In this document: piece after piece, positions 15,694-23,189 of the stretch
Position numbering within the stretch: the first letter of the stretch is position 1
Layout: every line of letters begins with the position of its first letter
Assembly (NCBI GenBank): GCA_902795215.1
Contig: CADBKG010000020.1
Location: 1 to 34,946 of the forward strand
DNA from: an uncultured Erysipelotrichaceae bacterium
GTDB taxonomy: Bacteria; Bacillota_I; Bacilli_A; RF39; UBA660
DNA: 34,946 nucleotides
Reading direction: 5' to 3'
Position numbers and translations under genes: made by a program
The notes under the pieces: generated by a model
Told to the model about the DNA's origin: nothing
What the model saw: the letters and a program-made list of their open reading frames with translations, nothing else
Databases searched by the model: none

Positions 15694-16362
15694 TTATAAT
15701 ACCTTTCCTTCTAAGCTTGAAACATTTTGAGCTATAAATAAATTATACATATCTTCAGCCCATTCCTCTGGGCTTTTGCCACCTAAAAACTCTTCAACTG
15801 TTTGATCGTTTTGGTCAGCAACACCCTTTAAAGTACGTGAAACTTGAATTCCACATTTTAAAACTTCGTCTACGCCAAATCTCCCAGTTAAATATTCAAA
15901 AAATTCCATATCTGCTTTTCCATCAAAGTATTCGTTCATAAAACGGTAATTTCTAGAACTATCTCTTTCAATGTTTTTGTCACCATCTGGAGTAAACCCA
16001 AAAAATACATTTATATCATTTTTCCTAAAAGCTGCTTCATAGTCATGGGTTACATTTGTAGCATATTCAGTAAGTATAGGATCGACTTCCTTTCTTATTT
16101 CGTCTTTTGCTAAACCCTGATTAACAGTATATCCAACAATCCCTAAAAATACTGAGACACCTAATCCAAAACCTACAAGTTGGGCTTTAGTAAAGTGTTT
16201 TCTTTTTCTATTATATGGCCTTGGAGATACTTTTTTTGTTGATTCGTATGCAATATTATTTAATAAATCCTCTGGTATATCTAAATCTTCGGATGGCATA
16301 ACTCTATTCTTACGTCTTCTTTGCATCTTTTCAAATTCTTCAACTTGTTCATCATTTGTCAT
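15694..16362 (-). CDS. Single-pass membrane protein with outer domain, unknown
   Basis: The 222 aa protein has an acidic then basic cytosolic N-terminus (MTNDEQVEEFEKMQRRRKNR). A membrane helix lies at about 61-80 (AQLVGFGLGVSVFLGIVGYT), followed by an outer domain of ~140 residues (DPILTEYATNVTHDYEAAF; FLGGKSPEEWAEDMYNLF). It is not recognised. The ATG at 16360-16362 is chosen because GGGAGAG lies 7 bases upstream and the -10 box lies just before that; a start 15 codons earlier would run into the promoter. It is followed by the DUF1292-like gene. Confidence 0.72.
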   Translation of the reverse strand: MTNDEQVEEFEKMQRRRKNRVMPSEDLDIPEDLLNNIAYESTKKVSPRPYNRKRKHFTKAQLVGFGLGVSVFLGIVGYTVNQGLAKDEIRKEVDPILTEYATNVTHDYEAAFRKNDINVFFGFTPDGDKNIERDSSRNYRFMNEYFDGKADMEFFEYLTGRFGVDEVLKCGIQVSRTLKGVADQNDQTVEEFLGGKSPEEWAEDMYNLFIAQNVSSLEGKVL

Positions 16363-16383
16363 ATGCACACTCTCCCTATAATA

Positions 16384-16412
16384 AATATACATTTTTTTAA
16401 AAAACATGTCAA
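16384..16412 (-). promoter_or_regulatory. Strong sigma-A promoter
   Basis: Perfect TTGACA (16407-16412), 17-base spacer, TATATT (16384-16389) on the minus strand, upstream of the membrane protein/DUF1292-like pair. Confidence 0.75.
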
Positions 16413-16437
16413 TTAATTTATGAAAATATATGTAAAG

Positions 16438-16463
16438 AAAAAATAGGCTTAGTTGCCTATTTG
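16438..16463 (-). terminator. Terminator of hsp20
   Basis: Minus-strand ATAGGC and GCCTAT pair around a six-base loop, with TTTTTT after. The stem includes the TAG stop of hsp20. Confidence 0.75.
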
Positions 16464-16855
16464 ATTTCTATTTTTTTTCTTGAGTTTTCTTTTGTTTCTT
16501 TAGGAACTACAACTTTTAAAGTTCCTTTTTTAAATTCTGCTTCTATTTTTTCTTCATCAACATCACCTAAATAGAATGATCTAGAGAATTTTCCATAATG
16601 TCTTTCTCTTCTAATATAATTCTTTTTAGAATCTTCTTCATTCTCTTCGGATTTAGTTTCAGCGCTTATAGTAATATATCCATTTTCACATTCTACGCTT
16701 ATGTCATCTTTATCATATCCTGGAATATCCATAACGATATGGTACTTATCATCCTTTTCATAAATATCGCATTTCATTTGGTCCTTTTCGGCAGGCTCAA
16801 GAAATGCGTCAAAGAAATCGTCGCCTAAATAATATCTTTTTGGAATAAAACTCAT
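16457..16855 (-). CDS. hsp20: Hsp20/alpha-crystallin family small heat-shock protein
   Basis: The ~132 aa ATP-independent holdase binds unfolding proteins. The alpha-crystallin domain spans most of the chain: DKYHIVMDIPGYDKDDISVECENG, then ERHYGKFSRSFYLGDVD and the C-terminal strand FKKGTLKVVVPKE. The last residues (SRKKIEIK) carry the I-x-I anchoring motif. Several in-frame starts exist. AAAGG lies 11 bases before the ATG at 16853-16855 but only 2 before the ATG at 16862-16864, so the shorter form is preferred. Its promoter overlaps a CIRCE repeat, so HrcA repression and heat induction are expected. Confidence 0.93.
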   Translation of the reverse strand: MSFIPKRYYLGDDFFDAFLEPAEKDQMKCDIYEKDDKYHIVMDIPGYDKDDISVECENGYITISAETKSEENEEDSKKNYIRRERHYGKFSRSFYLGDVDEEKIEAEFKKGTLKVVVPKETKENSRKKIEIK

Positions 16856-16879
16856 ATTATTCATCACCTTTCTGATACT

Positions 16880-16908
16880 GTTATACCACTAAAATTAGCA
16901 CTTGTCAA
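16880..16908 (-). promoter_or_regulatory. hsp20 promoter
   Basis: Minus-strand TTGACA (16903-16908), 17-base spacer, TATAAC (16880-16885). The -35 lies in the CIRCE spacer. Confidence 0.8.
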
Positions 16909-16921
16909 GACAAAGTGCTAA
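16895..16921. promoter_or_regulatory. CIRCE operator (HrcA binding site)
   Basis: TTAGCACTT, nine bases, AAGTGCTAA: a perfect 9-9-9 inverted repeat that differs from the consensus TTAGCACTC-N9-GAGTGCTAA only at the inner base of each arm. It covers the -35 of the hsp20 promoter. The following T-run could also make it a terminator for lemA. Confidence 0.9.
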
Positions 16922-16933
16922 TTTTTTTTATTA

Positions 16934-17488
16934 TTAATTAAAGTTTACATTTCTATTCTCTTTTTCTTCGTCTTTTGCTTCATACATATTTTCAGTTTCA
17001 TACTTTAATATTCTGGCTACAATATTGCTTGGAAACATTTCTACTTTATTATTATACGATCTAACTGTTGCATTATAATATTTCCTAGAATTAGCAATTT
17101 CATCTTCCAATTTAGTTAACTCTGCAGATAGATGAAGAAAGTTTTCATTCGCTTTTAATTCTGGATATGCTTCAGCGATTGCCATAAGTCTGTTAATACC
17201 TTTAGTTATTTCTTCGCCTGCATTTATTTTATCTTTATCACTAAAATTATCATAGTTATTATTTCTAAAACGAATAACTTCTTCTAATGTTGATTCTTCA
17301 TGTTTTGCATATCCCCTAACGGCTTCTACTAAATTTGGAACTAAATCCCATCTTTTTTTAAGATATACATCCATAGTTGCAAAAGCTTCCTTTACTCTGT
17401 TTTTTGCTCTTATTAAACTATTAAAAATTAACAATATAACTAATACTATAAAAACTAAAATTCCTAAAATTATAAATGTTCCTTTCAT
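16934..17488 (-). CDS. lemA: LemA family membrane protein
   Basis: The 184 aa protein has one N-terminal membrane helix (FIILGILVFIVLVILLIF) and the conserved LemA region: NRVKEAFATMDVYLKKRWDLVPNLVEAV is spread over ~30-58, followed by AYPELKANENFL and YYNATVRSYNNKVEMFPS. The chain is helical with a short cytosolic or outer tail (EAKDEEKEN). The biochemical role is unknown. The start has AAGGAG 6 bases upstream. It lies between the cyclophilin and hsp20 genes but has separate signals from both. Confidence 0.92.
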   Translation of the reverse strand: MKGTFIILGILVFIVLVILLIFNSLIRAKNRVKEAFATMDVYLKKRWDLVPNLVEAVRGYAKHEESTLEEVIRFRNNNYDNFSDKDKINAGEEITKGINRLMAIAEAYPELKANENFLHLSAELTKLEDEIANSRKYYNATVRSYNNKVEMFPSNIVARILKYETENMYEAKDEEKENRNVNFN

Positions 17489-17511
17489 ACTCTTCTCCTT
17501 ACTATACTATT

Positions 17512-17520
17512 AGTATATCA
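17512..17520 (-). promoter_or_regulatory. Possible extended -10 promoter of lemA
   Basis: TGA followed by TATACT on the minus strand, about 24 bases before the lemA ATG. No convincing -35 lies in the T-rich region upstream. Confidence 0.4.
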
Positions 17521-17529
17521 TAATAAGTA

Positions 17530-17551
17530 AAAAAAAAGAAGATTACTCTTC
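17530..17551 (-). terminator. Possible weak terminator of the cyclophilin gene
   Basis: Minus-strand GAAGA, GTAA loop and TCTTC, followed by a long T-run. The stem is only 5 bp and contains the gene's TAA. Confidence 0.45.
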
Positions 17552-18166
17552 ACCAGATTCACTTGTTGATTCTTCTATAACTTTAATGCTTGTTATTATT
17601 GGTTGATCTTCTTTTTCTATAGTTCCATTATCATCAGTTGGTTTTGCATTATTAGCAATTTTATCAACGACTTTCATACCACTTGTTACATGGCCAAATG
17701 CCGCATATTGTCCATCTAAGAAAGTGCTATCTTCATGTACAATAAAGAATTGACTACTAGCGCTATCATTTTCTTGACTTCTAGCCATAGAAATAACGCC
17801 TCTTTTATGACTTATGTTATTTTCTACACCATTTGAACTAAATTCACCTTTTATTGTTTCTTCTGATCCACCAGTTCCATCTCCATTTGGATCTCCACCC
17901 TGAATCATAAAGCCTTTCATAATTCTATGGAAAGTTAATCCATCATAAAACCCTTTATCAACTAGTTTTACAAAGTTAGTTACTGTTATAGGTGCAGTGT
18001 CAGCATCTAATTCTAATTCTATTTTTCCATAATCTTTTACGTCTATTACAACATTTACTTTTCCACTCATAAGTTTCTCCTCTTTTTTTGTCTTATTATT
18101 ATTTGAACAACCTACACATATAAAAAGTGTAAGTATTACTAACAAATATTTAATTGTTTTTTTCAT
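17543..18166 (-). CDS. Cyclophilin-type peptidyl-prolyl isomerase, lipoprotein
   Basis: The 207 aa protein begins with a lipoprotein-type signal (MKKTIKYLLVILTLFICVGC), so C20 is the probable lipidated residue and the enzyme acts outside the membrane. The domain follows, with TFHRIMKGFMIQGGDPNGDG (Arg and Gln of the active site), SSQFFIVHED and LDGQYAAFGHV, as in compact bacterial cyclophilins. It probably helps fold exported proteins. Its ATG lies 17 bases inside the end of the upstream glycosyltransferase, with AAAGGAA upstream, so it is co-transcribed with that gene. The lipobox is slightly irregular (C-V-G-C). Confidence 0.92.
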   Translation of the reverse strand: MKKTIKYLLVILTLFICVGCSNNNKTKKEEKLMSGKVNVVIDVKDYGKIELELDADTAPITVTNFVKLVDKGFYDGLTFHRIMKGFMIQGGDPNGDGTGGSEETIKGEFSSNGVENNISHKRGVISMARSQENDSASSQFFIVHEDSTFLDGQYAAFGHVTSGMKVVDKIANNAKPTDDNGTIEKEDQPIITSIKVIEESTSESGEE

Positions 18167-19106
18167 TTTCTTTTTCCTTTCTAATCATATTTATTTGATT
18201 TCTATTTATTTCAAATAAAACTTTATTTTTATTTACAACAACTTCTAATATTATACCACACACGAACAATAATACAGATATCATTAGTAAGAATAATGAA
18301 AAGAATAATGTTGGAAATCTTGGTACTAACCCTGTTTCAAAGTATTCAACAAATACTGGTACCCCGAATATAAACGATATTATCATTACGATTAGTCCTA
18401 AAAAACCAAAGAATGAAAATGGTCTATACTCTTTATAAAGTTTCATAATCGTTTTTAATACTTTATAACCATCACTAAGTGTATTTAATTTGCTTTCACT
18501 ACCTTCAGGTCTATCTTTATATTCAACAGGTATTTCTTTTATTAAAAAGTTATTATCAAGCGCGAATATCGTCATTTCTGTTTCTATTTCAAAACCTTTT
18601 GATAATATTGGAAATGATTTAACAAACTCATTATTAAATGCTCTATAGCCAGTCATTATATCCTTTATATTACTTTTAAATATACGATTAATAAGTTTTC
18701 TAACAAGTTTATTCCCAGTGTTATGAAATGCTCTTTTATTTTCTTTAAAATATGTACTTGATAATCTATCACCTATTACCATATCTGCCTTACCTTCAAG
18801 TATTAAATCACACATTTCTTTTGCATGTTTTGCCGGGTAAGTATCATCACCATCAATCATTAAATAGCAATCGGCATCTATTTCCTTAAACATTGTTTTT
18901 ATAACATTTCCTTTACCTTGTTTATATTCATATCTAATTATAGCGCCTGCTTTTTTTGCTTTTTCTACAGTCTTATCAGTTGAGTTATTATCATATACAT
19001 AGATATCTGCATCAGGCAAGGCTTTTTTATAATCATTTACAACTTTTTCTATAGTAGTTTCTTCATTATAACACGGTATAATTACTGCTATTTTCTGCTT
19101 TTTCAT
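18150..19106 (-). CDS. Polyprenyl-phosphate glycosyltransferase, membrane-anchored GT2
   Basis: The 318 aa protein has an N-terminal GT-A domain: VIIPCYNEETTIEKVV at 9-24, YDNNSTDKT, NKGKG-like KQGKGNVIKTM, MIDGDDTYP near 97-105 and DIMTGYRAFN. C-terminal hydrophobic helices follow (SFFGFLGLIVMIISFIFGV, and FFSLFLLMISVLLFVCGIIL). This is the layout of DPM1/GtrB-like enzymes that charge polyprenyl phosphate with a sugar at the inner membrane face. The ATG is preceded by GAGGTG. It is followed, with a 17-base overlap, by the cyclophilin lipoprotein. Confidence 0.88.
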   Translation of the reverse strand: MKKQKIAVIIPCYNEETTIEKVVNDYKKALPDADIYVYDNNSTDKTVEKAKKAGAIIRYEYKQGKGNVIKTMFKEIDADCYLMIDGDDTYPAKHAKEMCDLILEGKADMVIGDRLSSTYFKENKRAFHNTGNKLVRKLINRIFKSNIKDIMTGYRAFNNEFVKSFPILSKGFEIETEMTIFALDNNFLIKEIPVEYKDRPEGSESKLNTLSDGYKVLKTIMKLYKEYRPFSFFGFLGLIVMIISFIFGVPVFVEYFETGLVPRFPTLFFSLFLLMISVLLFVCGIILEVVVNKNKVLFEINRNQINMIRKEKENEKNN

Positions 19107-19144
19107 ATCGCACCTCTTGAATTATTATATAATAATTTTAGATA

Positions 19145-19168
19145 AAAAAAAAGCTCTAAAAAGAGCTT
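19145..19168 (-). terminator. Terminator of the DUF5011-like protein gene
   Basis: Minus-strand AAGCTCT and AGAGCTT pair over 7 bp around TTTT, with nine T after. It abuts the stop codon. Confidence 0.85.
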
Positions 19169-19598
19169 AGCTTACAGTAACTGTTCTAACTGCTATTGCG
19201 CCTCCTGCGAAATAGTAAATTCTATATGTTCCTGCTTCATTTGTTTTTACGCTGCCAAATGTTTTAATTTTATCACTTACATCGTTTCCTTCAGCATCTG
19301 TAGCAGTTGCACCTGGGTCTGTAAATTCTGAGTTAAGTGCCACAGTCATGTTTTCTTCACCATTTAATGTGATTTTATATCCCATTAGTGCTTTAGTACT
19401 AACATTAGCTGCTTCTGTACTTTCACTTCCAGCACTTTCTTCAGCCTGTGATTCACTTTCGATGCTTTCTGTTTGCTTGGCTGATTCATTGCTAGTATTT
19501 TCTGTAGCTTTTGGCATTGTTCCAACAAACATATAAATTATAAATGCAATACATAAACACAATACTATAATTACAGGTATCATTACTTTTTTCTTCAT
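19167..19598 (-). CDS. Membrane-anchored single DUF5011/Ig-like domain protein
   Basis: The 143 aa protein has an N-terminal helix (VMIPVIIVLCLCIAFIIYMF) and a Ser/Glu/Thr-rich linker (SAKQTESIESESQAEESAG). It ends in one Ig-like domain of the DUF5011 type, with NSEFTDPGATATDAEGND, then KTNEAGTYRIYYF and ending AVRTVTVS. Such domains usually mediate adhesion or wall spacing outside the cell. It is a clear paralogue of the protein at 21736-22176, in the same domain order and with the same terminal motif; the two flank the lysozyme gene. It has its own promoter. Confidence 0.82.
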   Translation of the reverse strand: MKKKVMIPVIIVLCLCIAFIIYMFVGTMPKATENTSNESAKQTESIESESQAEESAGSESTEAANVSTKALMGYKITLNGEENMTVALNSEFTDPGATATDAEGNDVSDKIKTFGSVKTNEAGTYRIYYFAGGAIAVRTVTVS

Positions 19599-19620
19599 AT
19601 TAATCTCCTATCTTATAATG

Positions 19621-19649
19621 ATTATAATGCATATTTTGAATATTTGCAA
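19621..19649 (-). promoter_or_regulatory. Promoter of the DUF5011-like gene
   Basis: TTGCAA (19644-19649), 17-base spacer, perfect TATAAT (19621-19626) on the minus strand. Confidence 0.68.
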
Positions 19650-19651
19650 TA

Positions 19652-21736
19652 TTATTTAAACATACTAATATCAACATTACCTTCTATTCCAACAACCGAA
19701 CCTGTTGAAGTATACTGCCATCCAATATAATCACCGGCATATTGACATTTTTTATAATATTGGGCTACCCATATAGGATATTCTTTTATTTTATCACTGT
19801 TTAAATATGTGGAACTAAGCGCATACAAATTACCATATACACCTACATTATTATATCCACCAGCATGCATTTTATTGACAAATTTAGGTATAACCACCTC
19901 ATAAGTACTAAGAGGTATAGAAGGTATTTCTGCGTCGTAATAAACAAATGTAGATTTAGGTATATTATATTTTTTCATGGTATCCATTACACACTGAGCT
20001 TCTGCTTCTGCAGCATAATCAACCTTTGCATAACCATAAATATATATAGAAAATGGTATATTATACTTTCTAACACCTTCTAAATTCTTAGCAAAATAAC
20101 TATCTGTTCCACAAGGGTCAGTATAAGATTTTCCCCAACCAACTCTAATTATTGCTGCATCTATATCTTTTCTTTCTGAAATAAGTTGCCAATTAATATC
20201 TTTTTGATATGAAGAAACATCGACTACTTTTTTAGCATTATTAGATACTTGTTTACCTACATCATCAAAATAATACTTTCTTCCATCTATATATTTAAAC
20301 CCTGTTGCAAGTGTATTATAGTAATTGTAATAATAAGTTGCATTATTTTGATTTTTGAATGTTCCCTTAATTAAGGCCTGTTTAGAATCTATTTCTGGAT
20401 CTTCTCCTTTTTTAACTAATTTAATTTGAATCTGTGATAAATTCTCATCGTTTCCAATACTTCCGGCCATTTCACCATTTTTAGCCCATCCAAGCCATTT
20501 AGCGCCTGGAACATACGCTCTATAATAAACATCATAGTAATTAGAAACATCTCCTGTTAAACGCACTTTAATTGCTTCTATACCACGCCATTTACCAGTT
20601 GTACCAGACATCGCATCGTTAGAAACTTCATTTTGCCATCCTTCATTGGATACATAAGATGCATAAACAATATTACCGCTTATACCACTATCTAGTTTTA
20701 CTTTGAAGGCTTCTATACGTTTACCTTCCATGCCAGCAGGTTCATTTTCTTTAACGTAAGATAACCACTGTTTATCAGACACATGAGTTATATAATTAAC
20801 CCTATTAAATAATTCTCTATATGGATGTTTACCCACACTCATTGTAGAGTATTTTTTATATACAATTTTAACTTGATAGCCTTCTATTCTTTTATGATAT
20901 CCAATCGTACCAGCAATACCATCATTTTTCGTCCAATCAAGCCATCCATAATCTGATGTATGAACTCTATAATATACATCGTAATCTTCCGCAAGTTTTC
21001 CGGTTAGTTTTACCTTAATAGCCTCATATTGATTATCAGCATCTAAAGAATCAGTGCCACCTTCTAAATAATCACTCCACTCATCATTTTTATATATGCT
21101 ATAAGAAATATTTCCTTCTATATTTGAATTATTAACTAGAGATATAGACATTCCATGAAGCGCTTTCCATGCTCCTGTAGTACCAGATAAAGCTCCATTC
21201 GATACATTATTTTGCCAATTATTATCTACATATGCTTTATATGAAACATCTATAAATGAAGCTTTTGGAACAAGTCTAATTTTAATTCCTTCCATTCTTC
21301 TCCATTGTCCTGTAGTTCCACCAACAGCATTGTTTTTTACGCATTTTTGCCAGCCATAATCTTGGCCATGTACACAATATTCAATGTCATAATAATTAGC
21401 TATTTCACCAGTTAGTCTTATTCTAATAGCTTCCATTCTTCTATATTGACCTGTTGTACCAGCAAGGGCACCGTTTTTAACATAAGGAAGCCATCCATAA
21501 TCAGCGACATGCGCAGAATATTCTATATTTCCAGGAATATCAGATACAAGATTTATCTTAATTCCTTCCATTCTTCTGTATTGTCCTGTTGTTCCTGCTA
21601 ATTGATATTCATTAACTTGTTTTTGCCAACCATAATCTTGCCCATGCGCTTGATAAGTTAAAGATGCATTACTTGCATTAACATTAATTAAAGATAAAGA
21701 AATGATACAAATAAGTAAATAATATATTTTTTTCAT
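19652..21736 (-). CDS. Secreted GH25 lysozyme with nine ChW repeats
   Basis: The 694 aa protein starts with a signal peptide (~1-22, cut near NASNAS). Nine clostridial hydrophobic-Trp (ChW) repeats follow at about 28-62, 72-107, 120-155, 165-199, 211-244, 255-291, 314-347, 357-393 and 404-440, most with G-W and AGTTG motifs. Around 467-498 is a short wall-binding-like repeat (TGFKYIDGRKYYFDDVGK). The GH25 domain is ~504-692: VVDVSSYQKDINW (D507), FVYYDAE with D601 and E603, and WQYTSTG near the end. GH25 enzymes cut peptidoglycan beta-1,4 MurNAc-GlcNAc bonds. Repeats 5 and 9 are the most diverged. The ATG overlaps the upstream TAA by one base. Confidence 0.93.
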   Translation of the reverse strand: MKKIYYLLICIISLSLINVNASNASLTYQAHGQDYGWQKQVNEYQLAGTTGQYRRMEGIKINLVSDIPGNIEYSAHVADYGWLPYVKNGALAGTTGQYRRMEAIRIRLTGEIANYYDIEYCVHGQDYGWQKCVKNNAVGGTTGQWRRMEGIKIRLVPKASFIDVSYKAYVDNNWQNNVSNGALSGTTGAWKALHGMSISLVNNSNIEGNISYSIYKNDEWSDYLEGGTDSLDADNQYEAIKVKLTGKLAEDYDVYYRVHTSDYGWLDWTKNDGIAGTIGYHKRIEGYQVKIVYKKYSTMSVGKHPYRELFNRVNYITHVSDKQWLSYVKENEPAGMEGKRIEAFKVKLDSGISGNIVYASYVSNEGWQNEVSNDAMSGTTGKWRGIEAIKVRLTGDVSNYYDVYYRAYVPGAKWLGWAKNGEMAGSIGNDENLSQIQIKLVKKGEDPEIDSKQALIKGTFKNQNNATYYYNYYNTLATGFKYIDGRKYYFDDVGKQVSNNAKKVVDVSSYQKDINWQLISERKDIDAAIIRVGWGKSYTDPCGTDSYFAKNLEGVRKYNIPFSIYIYGYAKVDYAAEAEAQCVMDTMKKYNIPKSTFVYYDAEIPSIPLSTYEVVIPKFVNKMHAGGYNNVGVYGNLYALSSTYLNSDKIKEYPIWVAQYYKKCQYAGDYIGWQYTSTGSVVGIEGNVDISMFK

Positions 21737-22176
21737 TATCCAACCGTAACCGTTCTAATAACTATTGCCTTACCAACATAATAATATATTTGGTAAGTTC
21801 CAGCCTTATTTGTATTTACTTTTCCTTCTACTTTTATTTTGCTTGATATATCATTTCCATTCTTATCTTTAGCTACTGCACCTGGGTCTGTAAAAGTTTC
21901 TCCAACTGCAATAAATATTTCTTCAGAACCATTAAGTTCTATAGTAGCTCCTTCTTCATCAGCTTGAGCTTCTTTTTTGTTTTCTTCTTCTTCAGTTTTT
22001 GCAGGTTCACTCATATCTACAGATTCAACACTTTCAGTATTATTAATAGATTCAACTATTCTTGCAGATTCTTCTTGACTTTCAGTTTTATCTGATTTCA
22101 TGTTTGAAAACATAAGTGCAAGTAATATTCCTACACATATGATTCCAATAGTGCTAAACACCCATATGTTTTTCAT
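21736..22176 (-). CDS. Membrane-anchored DUF5011/Ig-like protein, paralogue of 19167-19598
   Basis: The 146 aa protein has an N-terminal helix (VFSTIGIICVGILLALMF) and a Ser/Glu/Lys-rich linker. One DUF5011-type domain follows (GETFTDPGAVAKDKNGNDIS; TNKAGTYQIYYYVGKAIVIR). Sequence and layout mirror the protein at 19167-19598, so the pair arose by duplication. The ATG at 22174-22176 is chosen because GAGG lies 8 bases upstream; an in-frame start 23 codons earlier runs into the promoter. The TAA shares one base with the lysozyme ATG (TAATG), so anchor and lysozyme are translationally coupled and probably act together at the cell surface. Confidence 0.82.
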   Translation of the reverse strand: MKNIWVFSTIGIICVGILLALMFSNMKSDKTESQEESARIVESINNTESVESVDMSEPAKTEEEENKKEAQADEEGATIELNGSEEIFIAVGETFTDPGAVAKDKNGNDISSKIKVEGKVNTNKAGTYQIYYYVGKAIVIRTVTVG

Positions 22177-22189
22177 ATACAACACCTCA

Positions 22190-22198
22190 TTATTATTA
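22190..22198 (-). promoter_or_regulatory. Extended -10 promoter of the anchor-lysozyme pair
   Basis: Minus-strand TGC followed by TATAAT in the gap before the 22176 start. A TTGCAT lies 20 bases upstream, too far for a normal -35. Position is within a base or two. Confidence 0.5.
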
Positions 22199-22231
22199 TA
22201 GCACATCTTGCATAAAAAAAATGCAAAGAAA

Positions 22232-23170
22232 TTACTTTTTATCATTCTTTACATTTAAATTTTCAGAAACAATAAACCTTGGTCTTGCTTTTGTCTCACT
22301 ATATATTTTACCAATATATTCTCCAATAATTCCTAAAGAAAGCATTTCAATTCCTGCAGCAAGCCATATAGAACATACTATAAATGTCCACCCACTTACT
22401 GTATGACCAGTGAATTTAACAATTAGTGAATATATAATGACTGCCATACTTACAACAAACATTATTATACCAAGATTTAAAACCATTCTAATAGGTTTAA
22501 CGCTAAATGATGTTATTCCATCCCACGCAAATGAAAGCATTTTTTTAAGTGGATATTTACTTTCACCTGCAAAACGTTCATTTCTTTCGTAGTATACGAT
22601 ATCAGTTTTATATCCAATTAAAGGAAACATTCCTCTAAGAAATAGATTTACTTCTTTATAACTTTCAAGATTATCAAGAACAGTTTTGCTAGTTAATCTG
22701 TAATCAGCATGGTTAAATACGATTTCTACTCCCATCTTTTCCATAAATTTATAAAAACCTTCTGCAGTAGTTCTTTTAAACCAAGTATCTTTTTTTCTTG
22801 CACTTCTAACCCCGTATACTATTTCGCATCCATCATAATATTTTTCAAGCATTTCATCTACAGCATTTATATCATCTTGCAAATCAGCATCCATACTTAT
22901 AACAACATCTGCATATTCTTTTGCTGTCATTAATCCGGCAAGAAGAGCATTTTGATGTCCTCTATTTCTTGATAAACTTATTCCAGTAAATAATTCCTCT
23001 TTTTCATTTATCTCTTTTATAAGTTCCCAAGTCTTATCTTTAGATCCATCATTAACATACATTACTCTAGAATCTTTATTAATAACTTTTTTCTTAATTA
23101 AATCATTTAATTTTTTCTTTAATTGTTTTGTAGTTTCTTTTAATACTTCTTCTAATGTTTTATTTTTCAT
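22232..23170 (-). CDS. GtrB-like glycosyltransferase lacking the first strand of the GT2 fold
   Basis: The 312 aa protein has MYVNDGSKDKTWELI (~37-51), SLSRNRGHQNALLAGL, MDADLQDDINAVDEM, YGVRSARKKDTWFKR, NHADYRLTS and AGESKYPLKKM. Two C-terminal helices follow (MVLNLGIIMFVVSMAVIIYSL; GWTFIVCSIWLAAGIEML). This is the GtrB-like polyprenyl-phosphate glycosyltransferase pattern. Unlike relatives, which open with a strand such as IVVPCYNEEE, it starts MKNKTLEEVLKETTKQLK. The first nucleotide-binding strand with its P-x-Y-N-E is missing. The upstream frame is stopped within 10 codons and a ribosome site (GGAGAGGG) serves this ATG, so the short form is real in this sequence. It may be inactive or altered. 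It is the last gene of the glycan operon. Confidence 0.85.
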   Translation of the reverse strand: MKNKTLEEVLKETTKQLKKKLNDLIKKKVINKDSRVMYVNDGSKDKTWELIKEINEKEELFTGISLSRNRGHQNALLAGLMTAKEYADVVISMDADLQDDINAVDEMLEKYYDGCEIVYGVRSARKKDTWFKRTTAEGFYKFMEKMGVEIVFNHADYRLTSKTVLDNLESYKEVNLFLRGMFPLIGYKTDIVYYERNERFAGESKYPLKKMLSFAWDGITSFSVKPIRMVLNLGIIMFVVSMAVIIYSLIVKFTGHTVSGWTFIVCSIWLAAGIEMLSLGIIGEYIGKIYSETKARPRFIVSENLNVKNDKK

Positions 23171-23189
23171 AAACCCTCTCCAATAAAAA

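Noticed and set aside
22208-22226. TTGCAT/ATGCAA hairpin as terminator of the truncated glycosyltransferase
   Set aside because: The 6 bp AT-rich stem has no T-run after it on the minus strand, so termination is not convincing.
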